A stretch of DNA of 64,000 nt from Lumnitzera littorea (taxonomy: Eukaryota; Streptophyta; Magnoliopsida; Myrtales; Combretaceae), in NCBI GenBank assembly GCA_024138015.1, contig JAMXBB010000004.1, positions 6,654,409-6,718,408 of the forward strand, in the 5' to 3' direction. Of this stretch, positions 35,444 to 47,687 are shown piece after piece. Position 1 is the first letter of the stretch; each line of letters starts with the position of its first letter. A program made the position numbers and the translations under genes. The notes beneath the pieces are model-generated. The model had not been told where the DNA came from. It did not search any database and saw only the letters and a program-made list of their open reading frames with translations.

Positions 35444-36069
35444 CATATAGAATTTATCTAGTTTATATTAGAATGGAATCGCATTTTAAAACTAGTTAGC
35501 CATAATCAATCAAATGGTCTCTATAATTATGTGGTGTAGAGCATTTGTTAGGATTTTTGTAAAAATCATTACATGATAATAATATTTTTAATTTATTTAA
35601 ATATAGTGAATCTAATATTAATTAGAGAAAATTTATTAAAGGTTTGAGTTTACTCAAGCTAATTGAGTCAAGTTCGAACTTCCTATATATATTTTGAAGT
35701 TGAGCTTTAGGTTAAAATTTAAAACTTGATCGTACTCAATCTTTGGGTTTTTAAGTTGAGCTCGAGTCAAGCCTAATAATTCTCAATTCGACTTGACTTG
35801 GTTACACCCCTAACAATCACTATCTTCATCATAATAATAAAACAGAAATAGATAAAATATAAATTAGATAGTTTTTCAAACGCTAAATTTCAAATAGATG
35901 TAAATTAGATACAAATCAAATATAGATAAAATACATATAAGATACATATGAAAAAAAGACAATCTAGACAGAATCTAAATATACAAATTATGACAACTTA
36001 TTGAATTAACATGCTCCTATCTATATCTATGTCAAAATGTACCAAGATTTCTTTTCTTCCAACTAACAA
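35444..36069. other. Intergenic between repeats, no gene
   Basis: Contains a TTGAGTTTACTCAAGCTAATTG-like block (35644-35800) with repeated TCAAG/CTTGA and GAGCT motifs, which may be another decayed element. No coding potential. Confidence 0.4.
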
Positions 36070-36252
36070 AACTTAAAATATATAAAATCAGTAGAATTAT
36101 ATAGAATTACATAGAATAAGTAAAATCGTAAATTTATCAAATTGTATATCTAAACTAATAATTCTATTAAAAGTTCATATTCAACTAAGAAAAATAAAAT
36201 AAAATAATAAATTTATAAAATCGTATAATTTACTTGTTATTTTAACAACTAT
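36070..36252. mobile_element. Small Mutator-like MITE, copy 3
   Basis: In inverse orientation to copies 1 and 2: ATAAATTTATAAAATCGTATAA and TTATTTTAACAACTATA at the right end match the family end sequence TATAGTTGTTAAAAT. The left terminal repeat is eroded. Confidence 0.55.
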
Positions 36253-36515
36253 ACTCTATTGTGTAACACCTCTCATGCTTATTATCTTCCTCATCTACGG
36301 TATCAAAGTGAATAGATTGACTTTGGCATCTTAAGTGATGATAAGAACACCTAGCATATTTTAATTTTGGACTATTATTTCTCAGCCAAAACCAAAAATA
36401 AAATAGATATAAGTTTTAGTATTTGCATATATATTTTTGTAATTGTCCATGTCCAATAGAATCATGATAGAATATTATATAGAAGTGTGGTAACCAAGAG
36501 ACCAAATAGCACATA

Positions 36516-37260
36516 TAGTATTGGGCACCAGGTTGAACCCACCTATAACGGTCGGTTCACGGGTCGGTGACATGGTAAACCGTGATTGGTCTGTAAGTTG
36601 GCGATTCTGGGCTGGTTTAAAGTCTTTGAATTGTTTTTTTAATATTTAATTTTTTCTATTAATTTCTTTTTTTTAATTTATTAATAATTTCTAATAATAT
36701 AATCTTATTTCTCTCTCTTTTTTTTATGTGTATTAATTCATTAATAATTTTTAATTTTTTATTAATTTTCGAATTAATGTAATTCCAACTTTTTTATTTT
36801 TTTCCTCAAATCTTATTTTTTTTTTCATATTCAAGTCTTTAATATTTGATAAATTTTACAAAAATGACTTATATTAACTGAAATTGAATTTTTTTTATCT
36901 ATTATTGATATATAATTAATTTATAATTAGTTATTTATCATTAGTTTAATGATATTATTTTTAAAAAATTATCTTTCACTATCGTAAATAAAGTAATTTT
37001 GATATACAATAATTTACTAGATATTATTTAATTATTTTTTCTAATTTAGTGGCCTCTCTTTTCTCTCTCTCTCTCTGTTTTTTTTTTTAGGAGGGTGAAC
37101 TTGCTGGGTCAACTCGTTAGTTCAATGGTGAATCAACCTCGTAGTTTACAACTCGCTGGTTTGGACAATTTTGTCTAAACAAACCGCTTGAATCCTTAAA
37201 GCCTGGCTATTATCGAGCTGGATCGATTTACGGTTCAGAACCAGTCCTTGCCCAAGTCTA
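36516..37260. mobile_element. hAT-like non-autonomous element, copy 3 (745 bp) with 8-bp target duplication
   Basis: Begins TAGTATTGGGCACCAGGTTG and ends CCAGTCCTTGCCCAAGTCTA. Reversed, the end is TAGACTTGGGCAAGGACTGG, so the inverted ends share TAG--TTGGGCA. It is flanked by AGCACATA (36508-36515) and AACACATA (37261-37268), 7 of 8 identical. Eight-base duplications and short inverted ends fit the hAT superfamily. The arms carry GGTCGGTTCACGGGTCGGTG and TAAACCGTGATTGG at left and GGTTCAGAACC at right; the core is A/T-rich with poly-T runs. No protein is encoded. Confidence 0.82.
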
Positions 37261-37268
37261 AACACATA

Positions 37269-39452
37269 TCGATGGGATACTCTATTCAAATTAACAAAGT
37301 TTCTCAAGAATATGCCAACCTAGTCATTGACAAAATACAATAAACATGTATTGTATGTAGAGTGCAACCCATATGATATGCTTAAATTGTAGTATTAATT
37401 GATTCAATATGTATGCTTTTAAAAATATATATATATATATATGTATATATATAGACAACACATGTTATACATATATGTATATGTAAATGTAGACATAGAA
37501 GTAGATCTTATGACATATTTATTCATATAAATATCCATTAGTTTTTATGTGATGCATCCATAAGATCTCTTCTTTTTTCTGAGCTCTTCCTTTTTTCCTT
37601 TTCCCCTTTTCTTTGTGGTGTGGATAAGCCTTTGATAAAACTTGCATCTCTTGTGATTGAGAGAGACTGCGGTTAGTAGTTGGGCTATACGTGCTCTTAT
37701 AATGCAAGGGAAATTAGTATATTACACATAATTTCTTGAACTTTAATTTGATATCAGTGCGAGCACATTCCCAAACTTACTAGAGTGGACGAAAATATAA
37801 ACTATTCTTTTTTTCTAATTAATCCTTAATATACATCACGAGAGAAACTAATCTTAAAAATATTTTACATAAAATCATGTTTTGAAAAGACAAGTTAAGA
37901 CAATAAAAAAAACGTATCCTAAAAACATGATTTCATCTAAGGTATTATATTCTTAGGAATACTTTCACATATGGTGTATTCTAAGAATTATTTTTATAAA
38001 AGACACCAAATTTTTATTTTCCTATATTTCGACACTTTTAAACTCTTATAAATCGGCAGAGTTGAAGGATGTTCGCTTTTTCTATCCAAAAAAAATCTCC
38101 CCCGGATCAAATTTAGGGGAATATTAAAGTATGTACTAATTTATAAGAGTTTTTAATAACTATTGGGGTCGGTTTAATGTATTTGCTGTAGTATTTATAT
38201 AATTTGTGGGGTGTGGTTAATTATGATTTATTGGTGGTTATTGATCAATAACTTTGTTGTGTAATTTTTTTTTTCTTTTACCTTTTGTTATCTTGCATTT
38301 ATTTCAATACATATAACGACATAATTGAAAAAGAAAACTAAATTGCACAAAATTCTCTTGCCAGAAAAACCAGGTAAACACCAAGTAACTCTGTTTTGTG
38401 CTATTAATTAGGGGTCACATCCTTATTAAACATCAAATAGTAGTTGATTTTCTTAGGTTCCTTTTAAAAATATAAGATCAGTTCAGTTCAATACTCAGTC
38501 GATACTATATTATTCTTTCTTTATTTGTCTTTTTGGCCAATACTATTTTTTATTTTTGACAATACTGTTTTTGTTTCTCATCAAATTACCTGTGAATTTA
38601 TTTATTATTAAGCGCACCATGAGTATATCATATATATTGAAAAAATTAGGATGAATTAAGAAATAGAATTTCCATTTAATTTGTTTCTATACAGATAATC
38701 CTTGAGGAGGAAGGCTTAACCTTGATTAAAATGCATTATTTTCCTAATAACAAACTGTGCGCTTGTGTCACCCATGATACAGACTGTGAATAATATTGAT
38801 GATTCTCTTAGGCCATCTTAGGTCTTCTAATATAATTAAAAAAAAAATAATAATAAGAAAGAAGAACAAGGGGAGAGAGAGAGAGAGAGAATCATAAATA
38901 TAAGATTGGGACCAAACCAAACTTTATAGTTTATGTTTCCTGTAATACACGTTGCCATTCATCAACTTTTTGTTTATTTACTCATAAAATGTGCAAAACA
39001 GGAAGAGATCCTGGCAATGTTATATGAAAACTTCTCTTGTACTATATTTGTATGCATCTGTACTTGAAGTATAATAGGTCATACGCCTGATATTATATTT
39101 ATTTGTCATTTTTATTTCTGTAACATCTCTTTTGATGCAATTCTCAGATTTCAAATAAATACAAAGACAATAATAACAATGACACGAATGAACCGAACAT
39201 GCTCCGATAAGAACAATAATTAATTGGAGCAGAAAAGCCAGTTTTGGACAGTGGAAGTTGCTATTTATGTTACATTAGATGTTTCTTCATAATAATCCAT
39301 CTATATGTCATATTAGACATTATGATGATCGAATAATAACATTGCGTTAATTCCCAACTGGCAACACCAACTTGCTTCCAAAGATTTACAAAAACAAGCC
39401 GGAAAATTCTTACAAGTGTCTAATCCTCTGAAGTTGATGAATGTTGTCTTCT
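37269..39452. other. Intergenic with microsatellites
   Basis: Contains a (TA)n run at about 37427-37452, a (GA)n run at 38874-38889 and poly-A/T tracts. A 62-codon minus-strand frame at 37519-37707 is Lys-rich and not conserved in any way I can see. No gene supported. Confidence 0.5.
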
Positions 39453-40045
39453 TCATTCCCAAGCCACTCCTAGTTTGCAATCTTCGTCGGGTTTAAACGT
39501 CCACTCTTTCATGTGGGATAAACAAATTGTTCGTGCTTCACTCTTACCTGCACAAAATGTTGCCTTAAGTGTTTGAACATGCAGGGCAGAACAAGCATTC
39601 AACAACATGATCCAGAGACTGATACACATACCTTCTTCCACTGTCTTAGAGAAGCACGAGTAGATATGCTTGTGTATTGCGTATCGTCTGATGATGGCAG
39701 CTCAGCATGAGCTGGGGACTAATGAATTTCATCAGGGATTTGAATGGAACTTCCCATTCCATGCTGCATATAAAGAGCAGACTTCCTCTTCCAAGCAATA
39801 TGGTTTCCTCCCTAAGAGAAAAACAAAGCCGAATCGCATTGCATGGCAAAAAACAAAGATCAAACTATTAATGCACCAAAATCAAATTACTGACCAGACA
39901 TGTAGGAAGATACCTGAAGTCTTTGATCATTGGATTGGGATGGATTCACTGCATCTGGAGTAGAAAATGCTTGGACACTGATGTTTGGGGTGGATTGAAC
40001 TGGGACCACAGCTGGGGGTGTCAAGCCACAAGTTTCTTGCACAAA
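39453..40045 (-). pseudogene. Probable terminal exons of FRL-C
   Basis: Minus-strand reading gives a Pro/Val/Ser-rich segment ('ETCGLTPPAVVPVQSTPNIS', 'FSTPDAVNPSQSNDQRLQ') that ends at a good donor (TTCAG|GTATCT, exon end 39914). The next segment starts after TCTCTTAG at 39811 in the same phase: 'GGNHIAWKRKSALYMQHGMG', then 'SSIQIPDEIH' and a TAG. Further codons (SPAHAELPSS...SLRQWKK) stay open to another donor. A Pro/Ser-rich stretch followed by a basic cluster would suit an FRL tail, and these segments are the next in line after the FRL-C domains. They could instead belong to a separate unrecognised gene. Confidence 0.4.
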
Positions 40046-40319
40046 AAGAGCACCGTCATATATAATTCAAATAGTATTGCCTCAATGTATACATAATTAT
40101 GCTCCAATACAACACTCTTCAATTACCCAGCATTAAAGAAAAGCTAGAGCTGCTTTTAATAGGTAAAGATTGCAACATTAATCTAAAAAGTGCCAATGTC
40201 ATGCCATATCGATAATTACTAGGCACTAGTCTCTACTTCTCTAACAAACGCACAGAGATCAAGCCAACTTGATTATGTGTGAGGCTTTCTGAAACATCCA
40301 ATATTATTAGTTTCAATTT

Positions 40320-40640
40320 CTATTAGGAGTAAGCTTTTCTACAAAGCCAAGGGTTGAAATAATTTAAAGCTTTTTCATGTGCAAGAATAATTTCAATCAA
40401 TTTCAGAAGAGTTTTTTGTAATGAAGAAACCTATTAATACAAAACTAAGAGGTCTAGATATCTCAAAACTTCAATTTGGTTATGATCAGCACGGGTCAAT
40501 ATCAGTTTGATTTACAAGATAGTTTTACAGTTCCTTTTTTGACTTCTGCCATGGAAGAAACAATGATCTGCTGCTTATAAAGATGATGAGAGTTCAACTA
40601 TACATATTCAGAAAAACAATAGTGAAACTACCCAGTGAAG
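40320..40640 (-). pseudogene. FRL-C second Frigida domain, heavily decayed
   Basis: At DNA level this aligns by eye with FRL-B exon 2. Examples are AAGCCAAGGGTTGAAATAAT with AAACCAAGGGTGTGACATAA, and ATATCTCAAAACTTCAATTT with AAATCTCAGAACTTCCATGT. The phrases GATCAGCACGGGTCAAT and GATTAGCACGATCCAGT match, as do TTTTTGACTTCTGCCATGG and CTTTGACTTCCTCTGCTATT. No frame is open, so FRL-C once had a two-domain layout and has lost the second domain by decay. Confidence 0.75.
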
Positions 40641-42218
40641 TAGAAAACCACATTGAGCATGTCCAATACTGAAAACATCGAATAAAATGACAAGAAAAGT
40701 AATTAAGTCTGAGAGCCTATCCTCTAAAACAATGACATTGTCCCTGTCATAACTCAATCGTCCATCTTACATTATGCCTTGTCTCACCTTCACCCAAAGC
40801 CAAATCCATGTATGTGCCTTGCACCAATGTGACTTTTCAAGTCTTTTTTATAAAGATATCTCTTCATTTTCATATGTCAGGTTTTACCCTTTTTAAGAAT
40901 TAAAGCATTGCATTGCTTATTTATATAAAGACGGGTATATATATCACTAGACCAAGAAATTCAAAATGCAAGTTTATAATGGTGTCTTTGGACTAACAAC
41001 CCAAAGGATGGGGGGTGTAAGAATCCAATTCAATGATCTGTCCATTTCTAATGCAGAGCTTGTGCATATACTAAAGTTGATAAAACATCTATACTAAGGG
41101 AAAAGGAAAGAATTCTATCCTTTGGCAACTGGATAAATTTGCACATATATGAACTTGATAAAACAGAAAAAGTTGACACAAACGAAAAGAGATCTTATGC
41201 CTGTAAAAAGATGAATCTAGCACTGAGATGGGTAGTAACATATGATGAATGTGAATATTGTACCTTGATCTACTTATTACTTGTTGAAAAAAAAATGAAA
41301 AGAGAGGAAAAGAAAAATAAAAAGAAAAAGAAAGGCCATTGAAGAGGAAAGGAAGCATGGCAGGGACTGATGGCTCTGCAGTCCTAAAGGGTTTTTATTA
41401 GGTAAAGAGAAGGATGTAGCAATAGAAAAGGGCGAGAGATAGTGTTCTTTAGTAATTCATTATTTGCATCTACTCCCCAAAAAAAATGTATATCGTTTGA
41501 CACATAAAGCATAGTCAATCCACCTTCCTAATTTTTCGTGAGAGGCTCATCAATAAGCCAGTGAAAAACCCACTTGAACCATTGTTTTCACCATTCACGT
41601 CCAGATTGAGAATGTATCCTCTAAAAATAGGCCAGAAATCCAGTTTTTAGAAAAGAACTATACGTCCTCCAAAACAATGAAAATAATACCCAAGCTCAAG
41701 TACATGACAGGAGTGGACAGAGAAGACATGCAAATAGAACTATATGTATCATAAATAGCTATTCCTAAGAATGTATTCAGTAAGATTATTTGGTATGATC
41801 TATTAAGGATGAGCTGTTGATCGAAAGAGTAATAATATTATTGCAAAGGACTATAGCGTTCAGCATATCATCAAGCCAGGAGTCAAGCAGTTATGATTCA
41901 GGAGCTGAGTGTACCAGCATAACAACCACTGAACAAGGATAACGCAGAAATAGTAAAATCACAAGCAGATCGGAAGGAACTTATTCTGGGTATCTCTTTG
42001 CAGAAGAAAAGTTATGAGAATAAAATTCTGTATGCACCTCATACAGTCACAGGCTAATTTCTAATGGCCCTGTAGTATGTTAGTGCCATTGTGCAAAGCG
42101 GGAAAAACGTGATGAGTTCAAACGGAGAAAGTGAGATATTATAATGTAAAAGCTGGAATTACCATATTTATTTTATGCCTTAAAATAGGTGGACTGCAAT
42201 ATATGGTACGTTTCTTAC
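40641..42218. other. FRL-C intron-like region
   Basis: Lies between the FRL-C exon 1 donor (CCTG|GTAAGA) and the decayed second domain. No exon or mobile element recognised. Purine-rich AAAAGAGAGGAAAAGAAAAA run at about 41298-41335. Confidence 0.5.
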
Positions 42219-43895
42219 CAGGGAACTCTTTCATGAGTCCAAGGGACTGGCGTAATTGATTTATGCTCCTGTAACCAGACACTAAACTGAGAAGTTCCTG
42301 AAGCTCATTTGCAGGATAAGCAGAGGACACTCGGTAAGCAGCTAAAAGCTGTAAGAAAGCCAGCACCTCTAGGGAATGCTCCTGCGAGACTTTGAGCTTC
42401 GCTTTCCATTCAACAGCTAATCTGATTGCATCTCTCTTTGCTGAAGCAGTAACCTGTGATGGAATCGTGATCAAGTGCTCCAACAATAGACATTTTTTAA
42501 TTGCATGGATATCCATTCTTTCATCCTGAAGCAATGAATCCAAGGGGTAAGATCCTCACAATGTGTCAAGCACAAATTTAGTGGGATCAGATGATGCTCG
42601 AACAAGAGTCAGAAGATCCATACCAACCGAATTGTACTTCTCTAAATCTTCACACGACAAAAACTGCAAATCTCTTCTCTCCTCACCTTCTAAGGGATTT
42701 TTGGTGGTGTTTTCCTTTGATCCCACTTCTCTTCCATGATTCTCCATTGATTCCTTGCACAAAATAACCCATCTATGTAGCACTTCAGATTCTTCAAACA
42801 GATGCTCGAACTGCATCTCCTTTCCCTTGAGAAATTCAGACCGTTCCTTGACAGAAGCTTCAAGCGATAACATGTTCTTCTCCTTCAGCTCTAGCTCTTT
42901 GACTTGTTTGCTTGTTCTTTCTTCAACCAACTTGAATTCTTTTTGTTTCAAGTCAAGTTCTTCAGAGACTGAAGTATATTGTTCTTTCAACTCAAGTTCT
43001 TTACACTCAATTTCCTTCTCTCTTCGTTCAATTTTTGTCCTCAACTCCTCCAATTCCTTCTTTGCCTCCTCCAATTCACTCTCTTTTTGCTTGAACAATC
43101 TCTCTTCACGCCTCTCTTTCTCTTCAATCTCCTTCAACCTCTCCATAAATTCTCTCATGACAACCTCAAAAACCTTGACTTTCTCCCCAATCTCTCTCCC
43201 TTTTGCATCAAGCACCAAGGTCATCTTCTCACTGAACTCACACTCTCTCAACTCCATTTTCTTGCACGCATCCTTCATAGATTCATCCAAAACCCCTACC
43301 TCCCTCCACCTCAACTTAACATCTTGACACCGACTTTCCAGATACCGTAATCGATGCTGAACAGAGTGCTCCAAATCCTTTAATTCCCTCTCTTTCTTAT
43401 CCAATTCTTTATCTCTCTCCTCGAACGCTCTCTTGATACGCCTCTCTCTTTCCTCGATTTCCTCCAACCTCTCCGCAATCTCTCTCTTCACACCCTCAAA
43501 AACCTTCATTTTCTCCTCAATCTCGCTCCCTTTCACTTCAATCGCCAACCTCATCTTCTCACCAAACTCATACTCTTTCAACTCTATCTTCTCCCCATAA
43601 CCTTCATGGATTCATCCAAAAACCCAAACTCGCTTCGCTTCATCTCGAAGTCAGAAAAACGACCTTTCAAGTACCTCAACCGACGCTGCACCGACTCCTC
43701 CATCTCGTGAACTTCCTCTCCGCGCTTTTCGAGCGCGTTGTGCAAAGAATGGTAATGATCATCGAGGTCTTTCCACTGAAGAGAAAACAGTAAAAGAGAA
43801 GACGAGAACTCATTAAGCTTAGAAAAAGTGTTACGGAGATTCTGCTTTCTTAACTCCATAGTACTCGGACTCAAACTCACGTTGATTTTTTCCAT
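42219..43895 (-). pseudogene. FRL-C exon 1: FRIGIDA-like, one frameshift and one stop
   Basis: Starts 'MEKINVSLSPSTMELRKQNL' at 43895. The first frame stops at 43584 after 'LDESMKVMGRR'. Comparison with FRL-A ('LDESLKFICKKMELRESE') shows a one-base deletion near 43598, after which 341 codons are open ('KEYEFGEKMRLAIEVKG' onward). A TGA at 42556-42558 follows 'KFVLDTL', at the place where FRL-A and FRL-B read 'LDAIKGFY' and 'LDALQGFY'. The same frame then continues through a well-kept Frigida domain ('SLEVLAFLQLLAAYRV', 'LLSLVSGYRSINQLR') to a donor at 42219. The coiled coil lacks the long repeats of FRL-B. Two lesions in ~560 codons could in principle be assembly errors, but the decayed downstream domain supports a pseudogene. 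Confidence 0.88.
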
Positions 43896-44090
43896 TGAGA
43901 AAATGCTGTACCAAAAACCCTAACCGTAACACTAGAAAATGATCGATAATGATTGAGAACCGGGGGGAGAGAGAGAGAGAGAGAGAGAGATAGAAGAGGT
44001 TTTACTGTTTCGAGTGCATAAGTTTTGCATGGGATTTCATTAAGTCGTTGCCGAAAGAGGTATAATGCATGGCGCGTGCTTTTCATTTTT
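43896..44090 (-). promoter_or_regulatory. FRL-C leader/promoter with telo-box-like motif and (TC)12
   Basis: Reading toward the gene: CCATGCATTATACCTCTTTC, CCCATGCAAAACTTATGCA, CTCGAAACAGTAAAACCT (all also before FRL-A), then a (TC)12 run (43967-43990, absent from FRL-A), then GTTACGGTTAGGGTTTTT at 43914-43930, just before the ATG. Pyrimidine runs of this kind are common in plant 5' leaders. Confidence 0.6.
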
Positions 44091-47000
44091 TGGCCGTCAA
44101 GAAGACAAACAGAGCATTGCTGCATTAAAGCTTTCAAATGTTTTTAGAATTAGTAGTCAGCGTATGCGAATAATCGAGGTTACTTTCGCTAGATATGGCT
44201 ATCGAGCACGAATTTACACATTTATCCTTGAATTAGATGTAAGTATGACGACTAGAATAAGCAAATTAAGTAGTTCTGTTCTTTCTTTCTGATTTTATAT
44301 ATTTTTGAAATTTTAATAATTTTTAATTATATTATTCGAGAATATAATTGTAAAATATGATCTAAATACAGTTTTGTAAAGATTTTTGATATAATCACTC
44401 AATTTAAAAAATAGGGTAAATAAAAACATGTGAAGCAAATACATTAGGTTGTACTTAAGGGTAAGAGGGTATGCAATGAGTAGGATATGCAATTTGGTAC
44501 GGTTTACTGTTTGAAATACCCTATTTAGTCTAATAAATTTATTTTAAATCGTAAACTCATTTAAGTTAATATCGTTAAAAATCGAAAAATCAAAAGTAAG
44601 GTTTCAATTTATTTATTATTATTTTTTAATCCTTATTTTATGTATATATTAAGCATATTAAATTTTATATTTACATATAGAATACAATAATTTTTATTAA
44701 TATTTTATATTACGATACTTTTATAAAAGGATTATTATCCTAAATACTAAATATATATATATATCTATTTATTTTAATTAATATTTTATTTTCTATTTAA
44801 ATATCACTTTATATCTTAAGAGTTTCTAGAATATTCTACTCTATCCTAAATTGATATCATTTTTCCCTTGCCATAAATTTTTTCTCCCTCTCTCTTGGCA
44901 TATAAATGATTCTCATCGAGCTCTCTTTCATCTTCCCCCTAATTAATAGCCGACCCCACCTTTTATCTCAATCTTGTTTTCCTCAATTTCCATAAACTCT
45001 TTATCCTTTTCCCAATCCAATTCTATCCCCTCCAATCAGACCTCACCCCTTGTCCATTTACGTTTTATGACGTAAATTTTCTAGACCCCTATTTTCAACT
45101 TTTTCTAGCTACCATCTCCCTAATGGAATCTCATTAGGCCCTCCATTTCCATTTTCTTTTCCATATTTAGTTTACACCGTTCCTATACAAGTATTTCGTC
45201 AGCGTCACGTCCATAAATTTCACCTCCCAATCTTTTCGAAGCTCAAATCAATTCTTCTTAACAAGCTTCTATTTAGTTTCTCACTCATTATTAGTTTGAT
45301 TTGTCTCCAGTTTCTTCCGTTCCAAATTAATCGATAAATATTATTAATTAAATGTTTTAGCATGTCATTTTACAAATTATAATTTATTTTGTATTATGAT
45401 TTGTGTTAGATTCTTATTTGTAACATCCAATATTCTTATCTCATTTTGAATTCACGAATCGTTTTGATTTCATATTCGATACTGTAAATATAATGTAATA
45501 CTCTGTTATTATTATCCTTATTTTATTTTATTTTTTATTTCATTATTAGTATTGATTTAAGTATTCTTACTATTCGATTACTATTTTTAAATTATTTGTT
45601 TATCATACTATATAATGTTATTAATATAAGGGTCATTGTTAAATATATTTTATCACATTTCGGATCGTTAGTTATAGATATATATATTAGGGCCAATTTC
45701 TATATCTATTGTATTCGAGTTGAATTACTATTTTCTATTTAGTTATAGATTATGTTAATAACCATATTTTATATAATAGTCTCAAGTATCGATTTCGCAT
45801 ACTACAATACTATATTATTATTGTTTGTCTTATCTTTCATAGCAATGGTATTCCGATTTAAATATTTTCATCATCTTAGTATTATGTGTATATATATATA
45901 ATAGTATATTATATTAGGCATAGTATGTTTGTTTTATCCGTTATTTATTACTCTGTCATTTCTTATGAGTTTTTACAAATCATATTATTTTCCAATTAAA
46001 TACATATTATTTATTTACCATATCAATTTGATAATCTATATTATTCGATACTCTAGTATTATGTCTATTGTATACTTTTATATATATATATACATGTTAT
46101 ATAGATATTATGTACTTTACGAGTTTCTATAAAAGTGATTTTATATATATAGTTATATTATTATTTTTTTCAGTTATTCTTATCATGTTATTATTATTTA
46201 TCTTAATGATTTCTTTCTTTCGGGACCTTAATTGAATACTATAAGTTTATAGATAACTTCTAGGTAGAATTTAGTCTTAGGATGCTTAAAGGTTAACATG
46301 CTACTTGTTTTCTTTTAGATTTGTAGTGTTCGGTTTCCTTTGTTAAGGTCTAACTTTTGTTTGAGTTTGAGATTAATGTATTACATTTGATCTTGGAACG
46401 ATTCTAAGTACATAATGCTCATTTGTATGGTTGTGCTTATTAGGACTTAGAATGTAATTGGACTAATCTATATTTGACCTAAAAAAATAGTTTGCTGGTT
46501 GTGTTTGACTCACTTGCTCTAGGAGCCTGTAGTGATAGTTCTTTAGAAGAGTAACAACTCATCATGTGTAAGGTTTCTCTAGTGGACTTTCATATAAGAT
46601 GATACAACTAGAATATTAGGTTTCTAATCTCTAGACTTTGGACTCTAAACGTAAAGAACTTAAAGAAAAACGTATATTTGTATCTACTTATATATGTGGA
46701 CAAAGATCAAGGTGTGGTAGAATCATGAATACCCTTTTGTTGGTTGCTAGCTTAAATTAAAGGTAATTAACTTGATGTTTGTTTATATTTTGTTTTAGTT
46801 GCATATCACGTATGTATATGTTTTGGGCTTGACATCCGTATGTCTTTGTATACCCGTACCAAGCTTCAGCTCACTCTTCTATTTTTACAGCTGTAGGTCA
46901 AATTGATAATTTACAAATATGGATTACTATCATCGAGTTGGGAAAGAGAGGTGATTGGCTTAGCATGTTGTAGAAGATAAAGATTTAACTATTTAGTTGT

Positions 47001-47222
47001 TTGGGGTTAAGGTGACTTGTCTGTGAATCACTTAAATCGTTGTATGGAAGAATTGTTTTATTTGGAGATCTATTGTTTTGTACTTGGTAAGCGGTTATAA
47101 CCAGTGTTTATGGAGATTGTAGTTAGTCTTAGAGTCTTAATGTGTTCCTGACGGGTAGGAAAACGTACGGGGTTGTAACGTATTTCGATTCTGGAGTGTT
47201 ACTCTTTCTTACCAAATTGAAT
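44091..47222. other. Intergenic, probably decayed LTR-type repeat
   Basis: The part 44.3-46.2 kb is AT-rich with no coding potential. The part 46.2-47.2 kb has a long non-coding stretch of more even composition (for example GGGCTTGACATCCGTATG, GGTAGGAAAACGTACGGGG) that looks like LTR sequence of a larger element, but no partner LTR, primer site or coding domain was found. Confidence 0.3.
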
Positions 47223-47470
47223 TTAATATAATAGTTTAATTTTTCTTTTTTTATTTAAAAAAAATTGAATCTAATCATATGGTCTAGTTTGTAAATTTTT
47301 TAAATCTAATTAAAATTAGTTTAGTATTGTTCAAACCACGGTTTAAACTGTTTATGTTAAATTTTTGTCTAAACATTTTTTTATCTCTAATAATATATTT
47401 TCATTTTCATTAAATTTTTATATATTTCCAATTATTTTCTCATATATTTATAATATATAACGATACTTAC

Positions 47471-47687
47471 ATAATTATCAAAATCGCGATTTTACTATTC
47501 ATTTGAATGTATAGAATCTATAGAATTATATAAACTCGTAAAAAATTAATAAAATCGTAAACTGGTAGAATCATAGAAGAAAGTTTATATTCATTTGAGT
47601 GAGTTATATTTATTTTAATTAAGAAAAACATTATAAAATCATAAAATTGTAAAAACGTATTTTTAACTTGTAATTTTAACAACTATA
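47471..47687. mobile_element. Small Mutator-like MITE, copy 4 (217 bp) with 9-bp target duplication
   Basis: Ends are ATAATTATCAAAATCGCGAT and, reversed, TATAGTTGTTAAAATTACAA. Flanks are GATACTTAC (47462-47470) and GATACTTAA (47688-47696), 8 of 9 identical. A 9-bp duplication fits Mutator-like elements (8 bp would fit hAT). Interior blocks match the copies at 15.05, 21.96 and 36.1 kb. Confidence 0.78.

Noticed and set aside
42755..43350. Plus-strand frames of 190 and 123 codons opposite FRL-C exon 1
   Set aside because: Antisense shadows of the coiled-coil codons; Ser/Leu/Phe-rich and not conserved as proteins.
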